Source: Bisporella sp. PMI_857
Lineage: Eukaryota > Ascomycota > Leotiomycetes > Helotiales > Helotiaceae
Direction: 5' to 3'
Length of the DNA stretch: 64,000 bases
Assembly (NCBI GenBank): GCA_021307315.1
Contig: JAJSPD010000009.1
Location: forward strand, 744,001 to 808,000
The translations under genes were made by a program, and so were the position numbers. Shown here one piece after another: positions 49,396-60,609 of this stretch (positions are counted from its first letter, which is position 1; each line of letters opens with the position of its first letter). The notes under the pieces were generated by a model. That model was given only the letters and a program-made list of their open reading frames with translations, was not told the origin of the DNA and ran no database searches.

Positions 49396-49922
49396 TCCAC
49401 AGACTTATAAAACGAACAGATGTTTGAGGATACCTCACCGTGCGTGAGTCTCTCCGTTCTGAATATTGCATTACGGCTATGCTTAAAGTTGCGCAGCACC
49501 TAATATCATAAACCCTGTCCTGCTCGGCACCAAAGGAATTTCATATGTGGCCGCCAAAGTGTGGTAATCAAGATCACGTGGGTCTATGATGCAAGTATGC
49601 ATACAAAAATGAGTTTCTGGTTCATCGAGCCGAGAAACGACCGGCGTCAGCAAGTATGTCATTGTATCAAGCCTCAAGGACGCCTGCCTTGAATACGTTG
49701 TAGCTCATACGGAACAGCACGTTGCTAATGCCATCATGTAATTGGGCGTTATTAGATATAGCGGGATATCTTTTGGCGATGCATTTACAAGATTTCAGCA
49801 TACCTTATCATGGTTATGGTCCTTTAGACACGACCAGAAAACCAAAATACCATATTTTATCGCTTTGAGGTCTGCAAACAATTCCTTGTGGTGGCCGAGC
49901 AGCTAATCCACTCACTCCCATC
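49396..49922. other. Intergenic region upstream of the HET gene
   Basis: The region holds the HET gene promoter. A minus-strand frame at 49,483-49,677 has no domain. I see nothing else in it. Confidence 0.45.
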
Positions 49923-51531
49923 TCAGACCGGATTGCCAGTTCTGACAGTCGTCACAACCCCTTTCTCATGAAGCTCCTCTATAATATTCAAGATCATGAA
50001 GTCACAACCATTTGCTGCTATGATATTTACCGGCAAAGGTAGGCTTTGGCTTTTCAAAGTTGAGTTGGAGAAGGTAGTATCCCCTAAGTTGAAACTTCCG
50101 AGCGTAATTACATAGTTTGAGACATCAGCGAGAGTGGCCAATCGTCCTGGAAAAACTGTGGGGGTACTGGTGGCTGTCGCGTTATACAGGATGGTCAGAG
50201 ATGAACCACAAGCTTCAGGATTCACCAAGGTTGTGTTGCAATTCAGTGTTGCGTTCGAGCGCAGAAGCAGGAGTTGATATTCCGTTAAGGTGCTTATGAG
50301 ATCAGAGATGTATGGGTTTGCCGTGCTGATAGGTCACTGTTAGTCTCGTGTTAATGCCTCTGGGGGGACGGAGAATAGGGGCAATGTAATCTGATGAAAC
50401 ATCCGGCTTGTAAAGGAGAGCATTATCAGTGGTGGAAAAGCACAAAAACATGGCACTAGAGCATGTGACCTTGTCTAGAACGAGAGAGTTCTCCAAAGTC
50501 CAATTGGCAATCGCCAACTTGAATATAAGATCTTTTTCACGGGTATCCTCCGTCATGGTCTCGTTAGGTGTCGACCATCCATCCCGAGTTCTTGGTGACA
50601 TATGGGGAAAGTCGCCGTTATGGGTACTCTGATAAGTCGCAACAAAATCTCTGCCAAACCCATTCCACTGTTCATAAATAGGATAGGCAATTTGGGTGAT
50701 GATGACATTCTACGCTTCGTCAATAGAAAATGTCGTGACGTTTCCAGAAACTTGCGTGAGCCTGCTTCCACCACTCGTCTCCAAGCCTTTCAGGTCATAA
50801 AGGTCCTTCATTGCGATTCTTAAACATGCCAGGAGCTTTTCTGCTGTCGCATTGAAATAGAGCCTAGACGGAACCGCAACTGTATGACCGCCAGCTGATG
50901 AAAGCGTAGCACGTAGAGTGTGGTGTGTTCCGTATGGATCCTGGTATGATGACAACAACGATGTCAGTTCATGGCAAGAAGCTTTGTTATTGTCTAAACT
51001 CACTTGAATAAGCGCTTGAGCTGTATTAACATGAAGCTTATATGTTTGGGAGACATTAATGGTGCTTGATTGCACGAAATATGGTTCCGGTACTACAATG
51101 GAGTTTGCACTGTTAGTTCCAGAGTAGATAGTTTTAATAGGGAAATCTGGTGCAAGCCTCGAGGCCCAATCTTCGGTATTTAATTTAGCAGAAGACTGAA
51201 TATAGGCAACTGAATCAAATTAGCATAAATGCCATGGTCCATGAAAAATCGATCGCGGTTTATCATGGGTAAAAGATGGTGTCCAGACATTATCTGTGGC
51301 ATTGTATTTCTCTAGAATTGCTCCAACATTCTCAGGAGTCGCAATATCTTCTACGTCAACTACTGTTAAACGCGTAAACTCGTCTGAAGCCGACCACTGA
51401 CTCAAAGACCAAACTACTGTCGGTGGCAAGAATTATTCTTCTGCGCCTAGTTGAATCTGTCTCGAAACCTTAGCGGTAACTGCAAATGAAGATTGCACTA
51501 AAGCTACTTGGAATAACGATAAGACTAACAT
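49923..51531 (-). pseudogene. Decayed gene for an N-glycosylated extracellular-type protein, unrecognised
   Basis: A single minus-strand frame from an ATG at 51,531 (MLVLSLFQVALVQSSFAV, hydrophobic like a signal peptide) continues with protein-like composition, including many Asn-X-Ser/Thr sequons (YNATDN, INVSQT, FNATAEK, NETMTED, NWTLEN). It is broken by in-frame stops at 51,433-51,435 (TAA), 51,220-51,222 (TAA) and 50,710-50,712 (TAG). The frame then changes near 50,300-50,340 and ends at 49,923. A likely in-frame 63-nt intron with GTGAGT and ACCAG ends follows TAQALIQ. I found no intron that removes the stops and keeps the frame. All three stops could arise from CAA or CAG by one C-to-T change. 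I do not recognise the family; it resembles large secreted or ectodomain proteins of fungi. Confidence 0.5.
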
Positions 51532-53130
51532 CACGAAGCAAGGACTTTAGCCTACTCTGACTTTGTGAGGCAGCAGTGCAGACGAGTACCAGTAAGTATG
51601 ACCCGTACTTACATATTTTGCCTTGTCAGATTCTGGTAGTACATACATCAATAACTTGACGTGAAGCGGGTAGCACGGTGCTAGGGAGATTAGTCGTCAT
51701 AAGGCCAAGATTTGCTCACATGGCTCCAAACCAAACTCTTAGAGGTCATCTTACGGAGGTAGGCTTAAGAATCTCTTGCCTGCAAGAGAATGTGGGTCAC
51801 AATAGATACGAAAAATCGTCCAAAGACTTGATCAAGACATTATTTCTTGAATAATTCCGAGTTCAAGAATTGAACTCTAGACTCTCCCCACGGCGGGTGG
51901 TCGTCGCCCTTTTTGACTCAAAGTAGTGGATCGATTATCCTTCCACAAATAACTCACTCCATCACAAAGATCGAAATAGAGAGAAGTTATCCAGTCTAAA
52001 TTGACCTTCGCATATTCTACTGGTAAAGTGCGCAGTCAATCAGCTTGGCATATAGCACAATATGCCAAGTTATGCCATCCTATTAAAGCAGGTGGAGAAC
52101 TAGATATTATATCAAGAGACTACAATATACGCTGTGAAGGTCGCAGTTGGAGGCCGAAAACTGGACTTTCACGGAGACTGTAGGTCCTAGAAAGTATAAC
52201 TGAGGCTACCAGAGTGTGATATATGCTAAGAGGAATAGAAGAGAGGGTCAGCTTAAGCAACAACAACCAATATCAACCAAGTAAGCTTTGCGACGAGTGA
52301 AAGCAGACTGCATTCAAAGATCTGAAATCTTGAGATATTTTCATGTTTCCCCTACTATGTTTGATTTATCCTCTCGTAGTAGCCTATTTTCCCGGTCAAT
52401 TCAAAAGTCGGCGTTGATCGAGGTGGTATGGAACCCATTCATGTCATACTCTTTCGGGAACAGGGGCAGCAGAGGAGGTTGACGACCTCAATATGCCGTT
52501 CGAATTAGGTTGGCTTGGTCCTTGGCGCTCATTGACCGATCAATTGGGACATCGCTCTTCATGGCGTCAAATTTATCATGAAGAAATACTGTTTCCTGCT
52601 TTACATGCCACCAAGCTCCGATAGAAAGCAAAAGTACTTACAGGACATATGATTGAGCGATTGCAGATCTCCATCTATGATATCCATAGTACTCTTCATC
52701 TTCTCGAAGAATGCCCGAGCGTGGACCAAACATTTTTATTGATGCTTCTCATAGTATTAAGAGACATAATTGCTAGAACACTCGTAAGAATCATGGCTGA
52801 CGAATTCTGTCTAAATACACAACTACAGTGCACACTTGAGAGGACGAACAAGTTGCCAAGCCGCAACGTGGATTGGATAGATATAGTTTTGGGGTTACTT
52901 AGCCATTGAAGTCACATCTTTGAGCCACTCCAGTATTGCAGTGGAGAGGAGTTTTTCTGCGGGAGGCAGAGGAAAGAAGTATAAACTGTGATTTACTTTG
53001 TTGTCGAAATAAACTTTCATTGTACGTCCCCTAAGCCCCCCACCCTCCCCCCACACAACTTATCTACCCCTGTGCGATTTGTTATTTCTCAGCCGGGTCT
53101 CTGCAGCCTTATGAATGGTAAACGTTGACC
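51532..53130. other. Gene-poor tract upstream of the coiled-coil gene
   Basis: In 1.6 kb I see no supported gene. An imperfect inverted repeat GAGTTCAAGAATTGAACTC occurs near 51,859-51,877. The sequence just before the next gene (53,030-53,060) is C-rich. Frames at 52,001-52,183, 52,288-52,482 and 52,649-52,909 have no domain. Confidence 0.45.
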
Positions 53131-54176
53131 ATGCTTCCTCCAATTGACGACTCTGTTCTTGAAAGCAACCCTAAATTCGCTTCCTTTCACAAAGTACTTG
53201 AAGGTGCTCTGCTAAATCCCAATGGCTCTACAAAGCACCCCTCCACGCAAAAGGAACGCGCAGCCGTTGCAGAAGTAGAGGCTTCCTAATTCTCCCATAG
53301 AGTTTGGTACCTTGACTAAACATATTGTAGGCTCTCAAAACCGCGCGTCTTCACAATACCAAGAAGTACATTCTGCAAATTGCTTTGAAGGAGCTAAATC
53401 TATCTCCTCCAAGTGAGCGAGACACAGCCAGTCCACTTCCTATCGAGCTTATCGAACTGATCATCCTTTTCTCCGCTCGATTATCAACTCCAAGTCTTGC
53501 ACCATCCTCCCTAAGAATTTTAGAATCTACAACAGAATGGGCAGCTCTCGATAGCCACATACCAACCATAGCGTCTCTTTTATCCTCCCACCTACACAGT
53601 CAAGCTTTAGCGCTGGTCCGAATCCAGAGTCCAGCCACGAATGCAAGCTATCTTCATCGGGGCATCCCAAAACTGGTTCCCAACATCCAATCCCTTAAAA
53701 AAGAGATAGCCGACAGGAAAAAAGAGCTAGAAAAACAACGTCTAGTTCTCGTCAGCAAGACCACCACACTCCTCTCAATCTACCATCTAGCCACAACGCT
53801 CATTATTCGGATCCTGGAACAAACGAAACACGGGTCCATCGCGCGCCACATAAAGACGAAAGCCGAGTTTCTGAACCTGAGCGCTAAACAGACCGATCTC
53901 GAGGTCCAGGAAAAGGCGATTAGGGGCGAGAAATTGGTGTACACGCCGGAGGCGGTGGATGCGTTGCAGAATTATATGAGGAATTTGAGGGATGGGCAGG
54001 ATAGGTTAAGAGAAAGGGAACGGGATGCGAAGAAGGTGTTGTGGGGCTATGGGGTTGGACGGGATGACGGTGGCGAGAAGCAAAGGATTATGAGGGAGAT
54101 ATCTAGGGTCTACGGGGATTTGGTTAAGGAGGTGAGGGAAGTGGGGAAAGATGTAAAGCTGATGGCGAAAGCATGA
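53131..54176 (+). CDS. Coiled-coil protein, possibly HAUS4-like (augmin) or other microtubule-associated factor
   Basis: Two exons (53131-53274, 53331-54176) give 329 residues; the first starts at ATG 53,131 (MLPPIDDSVLESNPKFASFH). The intron has a weaker donor (GTAGAG) and a good TTGTAG acceptor. The protein is largely helical. After about residue 160 heptad-like charged segments appear (IQSLKKEIADRKKELEKQR, ARHIKTKAEFLNLSAKQ, NLRDGQDRLRERERDAKKV). There is no signal peptide, membrane segment or enzymatic motif. The arrangement of an N-terminal helical half and a coiled-coil second half resembles HAUS augmin-like subunit 4, but this is only an impression from layout and a few residues. The gene is certainly coding; the function is unassigned. 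Confidence 0.75.
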
Positions 54177-54460
54177 TTGTGCATGAGCTATGACTAAATG
54201 AATTATTCTAAGAAACCTTGCTCTGAGATTTTGGGCCTGGCTCCGATTCTTTGAACAGAGCGTCCTAGGTTGTGACGCATGTTTTGGCAGTTTTAAGGAA
54301 ATACTCAGAAGGTGGAGTGGAGAAGAAGTTTTGGATATGCTGGTACATGCAAGTATTATACATTTTCGGCAAGTCTATGGGAGCACACAACCATGACAAA
54401 TCTCGCAAATTAAACCGCTTGGCAAACCCTTTGTAAATCAGACCTTTATATTCCTTTTGT
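54177..54460. other. Convergent 3' intergenic region
   Basis: A 284-nt gap separates the 3' ends of the coiled-coil gene (+) and the aspartate aminotransferase gene (-). AATGAATTATT near 54,198 may serve 3' processing. Nothing else is seen. Confidence 0.4.
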
Positions 54461-56065
54461 TTATGGTTTGACTGCATGAATTGCAGCAGCAAGTCTCTTG
54501 ACATTCGCTGAGGTAATACCTGCAACTGAGATTCTGCCATCCTTGGTGGCATATACGGAGTGCTGTTATAGTGATTAGCGATTAAACTTCTAAGTCAAAA
54601 ACAGCATTTTCTCACCTCCTTGGCCAATTTGTCCATCTGCTCTGGGGTCAAGCCAGTGTAAGCAAACATGCCAATCTGGCTAGTGATGTGGCTCCAGTCG
54701 TGCTTTGATCCTAGAGCTTCGAGCTCCTTCTTCAACAAGGCACGCATCGTGATGATACGATCAGCCATACCCTTGACCTCTCCTAACCACTGCTTGTTAA
54801 GAGACTTGTCATTGAGAATTGTTGAGGCGATTCTGGCACCATGAACCGGAGGATTCGAGTAGAGAGGCCTAACGAGGATCTTGATCTGCGAGTCGATACG
54901 TTTTGCCTCGGCAGCGTCCGCAGCGACGATGGAGAAGGCACCAACGCGTTCACCATATAGTCCCTAAGGTAGTCTTAGTTTTTTGGGTATCGAGTTCCTT
55001 TCTTCGGTCAAACTTACCATGTTCTTAGCAAAAGATTGGGCAAGGCAGGGGTTGTGACCTTGCTCAATGAAGTGTCGGATTGGGAAGGCATCCTTGTCAG
55101 TGTTTCCAGATGCAAATCCCTGGTAGGCCATGTCGAAGAAAGCATAATGGCCACCCTCCTTCACGGCATCGCTGATTTCCTTCCATTGCTCAACCGTTGG
55201 GTCAACACCAGTTGGGTTGTGTGCGCATGCATGGAGTAAGAATATGCTACCCTTTGGTGCAGCCTTAATATCTGCGACAAAGCCGTCAAAATCAAGCCCA
55301 ATTGTGTCCTTGTTGTAGTAACGGTATTTCTCTACCTGGAGACCGCAGTCCTTGAACACAGCAGCATGGTTGGCCCAAGATGGAGTTGGGATATAGATCT
55401 TTTTTGCGCCTGGATAAAAGCGCTGAAGGAAAGCGCCTCCAATGCGAAGTGCTCCGGTACCAGAGATTGATTGTGTAATAGCAACGCGGTCAAGCGCAGA
55501 AGATCCTGGACCGTATGCAAGGAGAGCAGCAGCCTTTGTGAACTCTGGGACACCTGTGATTCCAGCATATTCCTTGTTGAGTTTGGCCGCGATGACTTTG
55601 TCTTCGGCAGTCCGGACTGAGGGCAGGACATATGGTTTACCTTGATCGTCACGGTATGCGCCGACTCCTATTTGAAAATATCAGGCAGAGTTACTAAGCA
55701 TAACAAGCTTTAAACTTACCCAAGTTAATCTTCTCCTTGAAGCCGTCCGCTTTGAAAGCTTCGGTGATGCCTAGAAGTGCATAAGTAGGGAGCAGTTAGA
55801 TGTTCCACTTTTGACAAACCTAAGATTGCCTTTGAGCATTGTTTGGTCAGCATATTAACATTCTTGCGGCGATGCTGCGCAGTGACTTACATCCTAAAGA
55901 AGGTTAGTTTTCGCAATTCTAAGACAGGACTGAGTATTCATAACTTACTGGAGGTCCTTGGGGAACATCTGCCCAAGTTGAAGCTTGGCGGACAGCAATA
56001 CACGATCTGGCAGAAACACCACGAGTTGCAGCTTGTCTACTAACCAATCTAACGGAAGAGAGCAT
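54461..56065 (-). CDS. Aspartate aminotransferase, mitochondrial
   Basis: PLP enzyme exchanging amino groups between aspartate/oxaloacetate and glutamate/2-oxoglutarate; part of the malate-aspartate shuttle. Seven exons (55949-56065, 55891-55893, 55820-55829, 55720-55770, 55018-55667, 54616-54963, 54461-54562) give 426 residues. The N-terminus [20 protein letters not shown] is Arg/Ser-rich with no acids, a mitochondrial targeting peptide. Class-I aminotransferase motifs: [71 protein letters not shown] with PLP-binding Lys275, and [16 protein letters not shown]. Exons 2 and 3 are 3 and 10 nt long. They are required to encode the conserved Asp-Ala-Ile-Leu of [13 protein letters not shown]; skipping the 3-nt exon would delete only the Asp. 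This corresponds to yeast AAT1 by localisation. Confidence 0.94.
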
Positions 56066-56707
56066 CTTCAATGCAGGTTCTGTTTATGTAGAAATATTGA
56101 ATTGATGGAACAAACACAGGAATTGTAGTGTGAATTAAAAATGATAGAGGAAGACTCACATGCAGCTATCATGCCACGCTCGGATAATTTTGTGGATTAC
56201 AGTGGGCGATAGCGCCCAGCCGCGCTGCCTCGGCGTCTCTAGGGAAACACGCCACGAAAGGGATAGAATGGAAAGGCTTTACCTAGAGCTGTTTGGATAC
56301 GCTAATTTAAACTGATTGTGCGCGAGTTTCTTAGTGGTACTTAAAATGATATCCACTTGAGCCTGCAAACTCTATCGTGATGCCTCTTTTAATGCCTTGA
56401 CAAACATTCTGCAGTCACAGCTAGTTGCAAATGCGACATTTCTCTTATTATATTTGTCGGAATAGTAATATGCACAACTTTCCAGTTACCAAGTATATTG
56501 CCATTGGCGTCTCAATCATAGAGATGAAGGGAGGAGACAATAAGTCATCAGGGGAAGAAGATCAAATAGGATTAGCTTTGCCCACACAAGCGACATCTGA
56601 GGGTGTTTGACTAGTATCTCTGGAAATGCCAATATCAACACCCCATTGTACAGTTTGGAAAGCATTTGATCCTGTCTCTCTCTGTTACTGCTCGCGAGTC
56701 TGGCACC
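56066..56707. promoter_or_regulatory. Divergent promoter region (aspartate aminotransferase / NRK1)
   Basis: The 642 nt between the two divergent starts must hold both promoters. A plus-strand frame at 56,425-56,610 has no domain and is treated as chance. No clear TATA box is seen. Confidence 0.45.
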
Positions 56708-57726
56708 ATGGCGAATCCTTGTAAAGCGATAGTGGTTGGTCTTAGTGGGTGTTCTTCAAGCGGAAAAACAACTCTAGCTCGTTTGCTACGAGATATTTTC
56801 CCTAACACGTTTGTGCTGCATGAGGACGACTTCTATAAAGCCGAGACAGAGTGAGTCAATATCTAACCGGACGCGCATCCACTTTCTTTCACAATAATTC
56901 CCTAGCAAAGGGTGTATATTGTCTCATGAGTTGAAAGAGTGGTTACAACCACGCGCTGACCACATGTTGCTTCGAGCATGCGACAACTAACTGCATCTAT
57001 AGACTTCCCACAAAGAATGGACTTCTTGATTGGGACTGTGCAGAGGCTCTCTCAATCCCGGATATGGTGAAGTCCCTTGAGCATATCCACAAAAATGGTA
57101 CCTTTCCAGTCAGTAACAATACCCATTAACAACACGCATGACAAGCTTGACATCTAGGTAGCCCTTGGCTATCATGACTAACCTTAAAATAGCCGGACTT
57201 AAATTCAAAAGAAGACCAGAACTCTGTTGGTACATGTCCTGTCAGTGATGCTACCATCGAAGAGATGAAAGCCCTAGTGAAGACTTGGTCTGAAGAAGGA
57301 AACCCTGGCTATGGAATTCTCACACATTCCTCCAGCCCAACTCGCGTCTGCATATTCGATGGATTTCTTCTCTACTCTAAATCCATGGTTTCAATCCAGC
57401 CTCATATCGATGTCAAGGTCCTCCTCCGAGTGAGCTACGCCAAAGCCAAAGCAAGACGGGAAGCACGCAGCGGATACGTTACTCTGGAAGGCTTTTGGGA
57501 GGACCCCCCTGGATATGTCGACAAGATTGTGTGGCCTAATTTTGTTGAAGATCACCAATTCATGTTTGAGGATGGAGATGTCGAAGGAAAGCTAAAGGAA
57601 AGTATTGTGAAAGAATGGGACATTAACTTTCATCCTGGAGGCTTGGACGTGGACATGTCTTCTACTCTGAAATGGATTGTGAAGCTGATGATGGAAAAAT
57701 TGCCTGATCTTGTCCAGCGTACGTAA
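56708..57726 (+). CDS. NRK1: Nicotinamide riboside kinase
   Basis: Cytosolic kinase that phosphorylates nicotinamide riboside (and nicotinic acid riboside) with ATP to the mononucleotide, a salvage route to NAD. Three exons (56708-56850, 57003-57108, 57193-57726) give 260 residues. The P-loop is GLSGCSSSGKTTLARLL at residues 10-26. FVLHEDDFYK follows with the substrate-binding Asp. LPTKNGLLDWDCAEAL matches the family segment after the first junction. FDGFLLY and the lid-like KARREARSGYVTLEGFW with DPPGYVDKIVWPNFV close the core. The exon-2 donor is GTCAGT after CCA; using an earlier GGTACC would break the frame. An upstream in-frame ATG at 56,666 would add 14 residues and is less likely, because the P-loop normally lies within about 15 residues of the start. 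Confidence 0.94.
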
Positions 57727-58434
57727 TGTATGAAGATTTTAATATGGCGACAGTCAGTATTTTAAGTACACGTCTGATGTATCACGAGGGGAAACACGTG
57801 TTTCTTGAAGGCAATTGCGATACGGGACAACCTCAAATTGCAGAAAGCAGAAACTATTCTCCAGAACAGAATTCCTTACCACAGTCCAGAAGGTATCAAT
57901 CGTATCTGTAATTGAAATGTGGAGGGCGCTAGAGAGGCTGAATAACTTTCATCGTCGTTGTATTTGATATCCACCAAACTTCTGGAGTGGTATGTGCTTA
58001 GAACGATTGGTAAATGGTGATCTCTGCAGAGTATCTTAACAGATGAGATAGTTTGATTGCAATAGATCATTACGAGGCTGTCTTCCGGAGTTTGACCAGA
58101 GGCATCATGGAAACTAATGTCGGGTCTAATTACGAACATTGTGGAAATGAGAACGAAGCTGATATGTGATGCAAACGATTCTATCGCTCGACGGCTTGAT
58201 TGCAAGCCCATTGTGTCTGAATTTTACAGGTGGAGCACGTGATTGTAAGAGATTCAAGGTTGTGGCTATCACTCCACAAATGGCTTTGACACGCACCTGT
58301 TCAAGTATTACGCTTTAAAGATGAAAATTAGTATGTAGAGCTAAAAACAATTACCAGAGTCTAAATGGACTTATTATCAAGTCGCCGGGCACATCCCGAT
58401 TATCGTGGCCCCCACCAAGACCTCTTAAATTGCC
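57727..58434. other. Convergent intergenic region
   Basis: About 700 nt lie between NRK1 (+) and the aldose epimerase gene (-). A short minus-strand frame (57,876-58,211) has no domain. Nothing else is supported. Confidence 0.5.
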
Positions 58435-59880
58435 TTATCCACTACCATCACTCCCCACAGCCGTATCGTTCAAGCTGAATCGATAGCTAGCTTGCAATAC
58501 GTATGGGTCGTCACCTGGTCCAAAAACTTGTTTACTCTCTCGTCCCCATTCAGGGTGATTTATGCCATCGATATAATCCTGGACCTCCAGCACCACGCAC
58601 CCAAACTGAGGGATTGTTCGTGGCCGATCCTCTACATCGAACAGACCTTGTGTAGACTTTATAGCCATCGAACTGTTCTGCCCGCCGCAAGAGTATAATT
58701 GAAATGCATCGGTATCGGTGTAGATATCGAGTTGAATGCCGGACCAAGCTGACCGGAGACGTGCTACTGGGAGGCCAACACGCCAGTCATGAGCTTCAGG
58801 TCGGGCTGTAACAAAGCAGTTATCTATTGTGATCGTTAGTCAAATTGAAATAGCATAAACTACAAATGATAATTGGCGTACCATATCCAGTGCAATTCTC
58901 TCCACAATTGCCCCGCAAGTCTGGATTGGTGAAGTTGGCCCCAATTTGCTTAGGTGCACTCCAGAAGTCATTGAATGAATTCACCGGATTGGCTAGGATA
59001 TCGCCTGTTGGGATCAGAATACTGTCAACTCCGATTCGTTGACCACCATATGGCAACCAGAGCGAATGGTTGAGAGCCAGATCAGTCTCGTTGTTTGCAA
59101 ACCCATCCAGATTCCAGTATGTCTGCTAACATTAGTATGTCAAATCTCATGGGTACAAGAGAAGATGCCGTACATGAGAACTCAACATAATTGGAGTCTT
59201 CTTTGTTGTAGCCACCGCTACCATTCTAATATCCCATGTTAGGTTGCCCAGAGTGTATGCTGCAAGACAATGTGGTCAGCGAAACCCTTTTTGAGAATAA
59301 TTCCATGACCCTAATACTTACTGACATAGCTTACAACTTCCCCAGGAAAACCTTCCTTTCCATCAGGATCTGTCAAACTGAAAGTAATGCTATCCTCCGT
59401 ATGAGCAACCACAGTCCAGTTTCTCCAGTCCCAGCCATCTGGACCACCGTGCAGCTGATTCACTCCATCGGGATATTCTGCAGTCGGGTGTTCATTTGGT
59501 GTGACGTTGAAAGTCTCCCCGTCAATCGTAAATGTCGAGTTCTTAATTCGATTCGCATATCTTCCAGGAACTCCACCGAAGTGAGGGTGTTGCTTATCGA
59601 TGCCGTAGTATGTAGCATTATCAAAGCCAGTCACAATATCACGCTCGATGCCGGAGGTATCATTGATGAAGAGATTGGCAATGGATGCTCCGTATGGGAC
59701 GAACAAGGCACGGATTCCAGAACCCACGATCTCGTACTTTCCATTCTCATCTGGGCCCGTTGACCGACCTGCAATTGTCGTGTTTCCAACGGTACCTGTG
59801 AGTTGCTCCCCCTTGATCTGTGGAGCTGCAGAGACCACAGATGCAATAGAAATGGCTAAGATGACCACCTTGCTCAACAT
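58435..59880 (-). CDS. Secreted aldose 1-epimerase (mutarotase family)
   Basis: Predicted to interconvert alpha and beta anomers of hexoses such as glucose or galactose, outside the cell. Four exons (59322-59880, 59174-59259, 58882-59122, 58435-58823) give 424 residues. The first 18 residues (MLSKVVILAISIASVVSA) form a signal peptide ending in an Ala-X-Ala-like site. The mutarotase fold has its key motifs: FVPYGASIANLFI, FGGVPGRYANRIKNSTF, VNQLHGGPDGWDW with the first conserved His, SSHTYWNLDG with the catalytic His, and FGCVVLEVQDYIDGINHPEW with the catalytic Glu. Many N-glycosylation sequons agree with secretion. Galactose-pathway genes are not adjacent. In-frame exon joins were confirmed at all three introns. 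Confidence 0.93.
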
Positions 59881-60198
59881 TTTGCCGGTTGTTGATTGAT
59901 TGTAACAGAATCGTGATGCAAGTGAATATGACTGTCCAGCTATTTGTTTCGCCTGATCTTTATGGGATCAGTTGCACCTTTGTGTATAAAATAACGCGAC
60001 TCTTTGGGGGATCTGAAGCCAAATGTGTGTGCTTAAATGATTGTAGGTTATTTGCAAGATAGAAGCATTCAATTTTCATTCAAATACGCCGTCATTCGTT
60101 CTCCTGCAACCAAGGGTCCGGTTGAGGCTCTGAGTGCAAAAGTGCTTGTGATCTATTGAAGAGAAATCTCAATTGACTTCGCCTTGGCTTTTATAATC
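59881..60198. promoter_or_regulatory. Promoter region of the epimerase gene
   Basis: The 318 nt upstream of the epimerase start contain a TATTTTATACA sequence on the minus strand near 59,981-59,992 (rc of TGTATAAAATA), a plausible TATA box about 105 nt before the ATG. Confidence 0.35.
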
Positions 60199-60609
60199 CT
60201 ACAGAAACAAACAAGCTGTGCAAATAACACCAGAGGCGGGGTAGCTTTCTATAGCTTCGATTGCTGAACTCAAGATACCCCGACCTCTTGCATCATTGTG
60301 TAGCCAGACCTGGTCCTTCAATGAGCCACTACTGCAAGGGCAGGGAGCGCAGTGATAGCCGTTTGTAGTTAATACAAACCGACCGGCTTCAAGAACTTTA
60401 CAAGCCTCTTCTTCTCCTGCAGCCAAATTTGACGCTCTATTGAGCGTCAAATAATATCCTCCTTGAAGTGCAGTAGAAGCCCCTTTTCCCGGCGGGATTG
60501 TGCTGATTGCTGTCCGCAATAGCTACGTTCAAACTTCATTAGACAGATCCATCACTGAGGTCGAAGGCTCCAATTCGATTCCCACAGTCAGGGAGTTGGT
60601 GCAGTTCAT
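60199..60609 (-). pseudogene. Possible small gene relic, unrecognised
   Basis: A minus-strand frame begins at ATG 60,609 (MNCTNSLTVGIELEPSTSV) and runs in phase to a TAA-type end at 60,199, with two stops close together at 60,529-60,531 (TGA) and 60,523-60,525 (TAG). Downstream of them the frame is long and protein-like (GGYYLTLNRASNLAAGEEE, a Cys-rich CAPCPCSSGSL). Both stops could come from CGA and CAG by C-to-T change. A GTTTGAACGTAG element spans the stops but is too short to be an intron. It could equally be a chance frame. Confidence 0.28.

Noticed and set aside
51859..51877. Inverted repeat as a transposon end or tRNA arm
   Set aside because: The palindrome is isolated; no second copy, target-site duplication or cloverleaf partner was found nearby.
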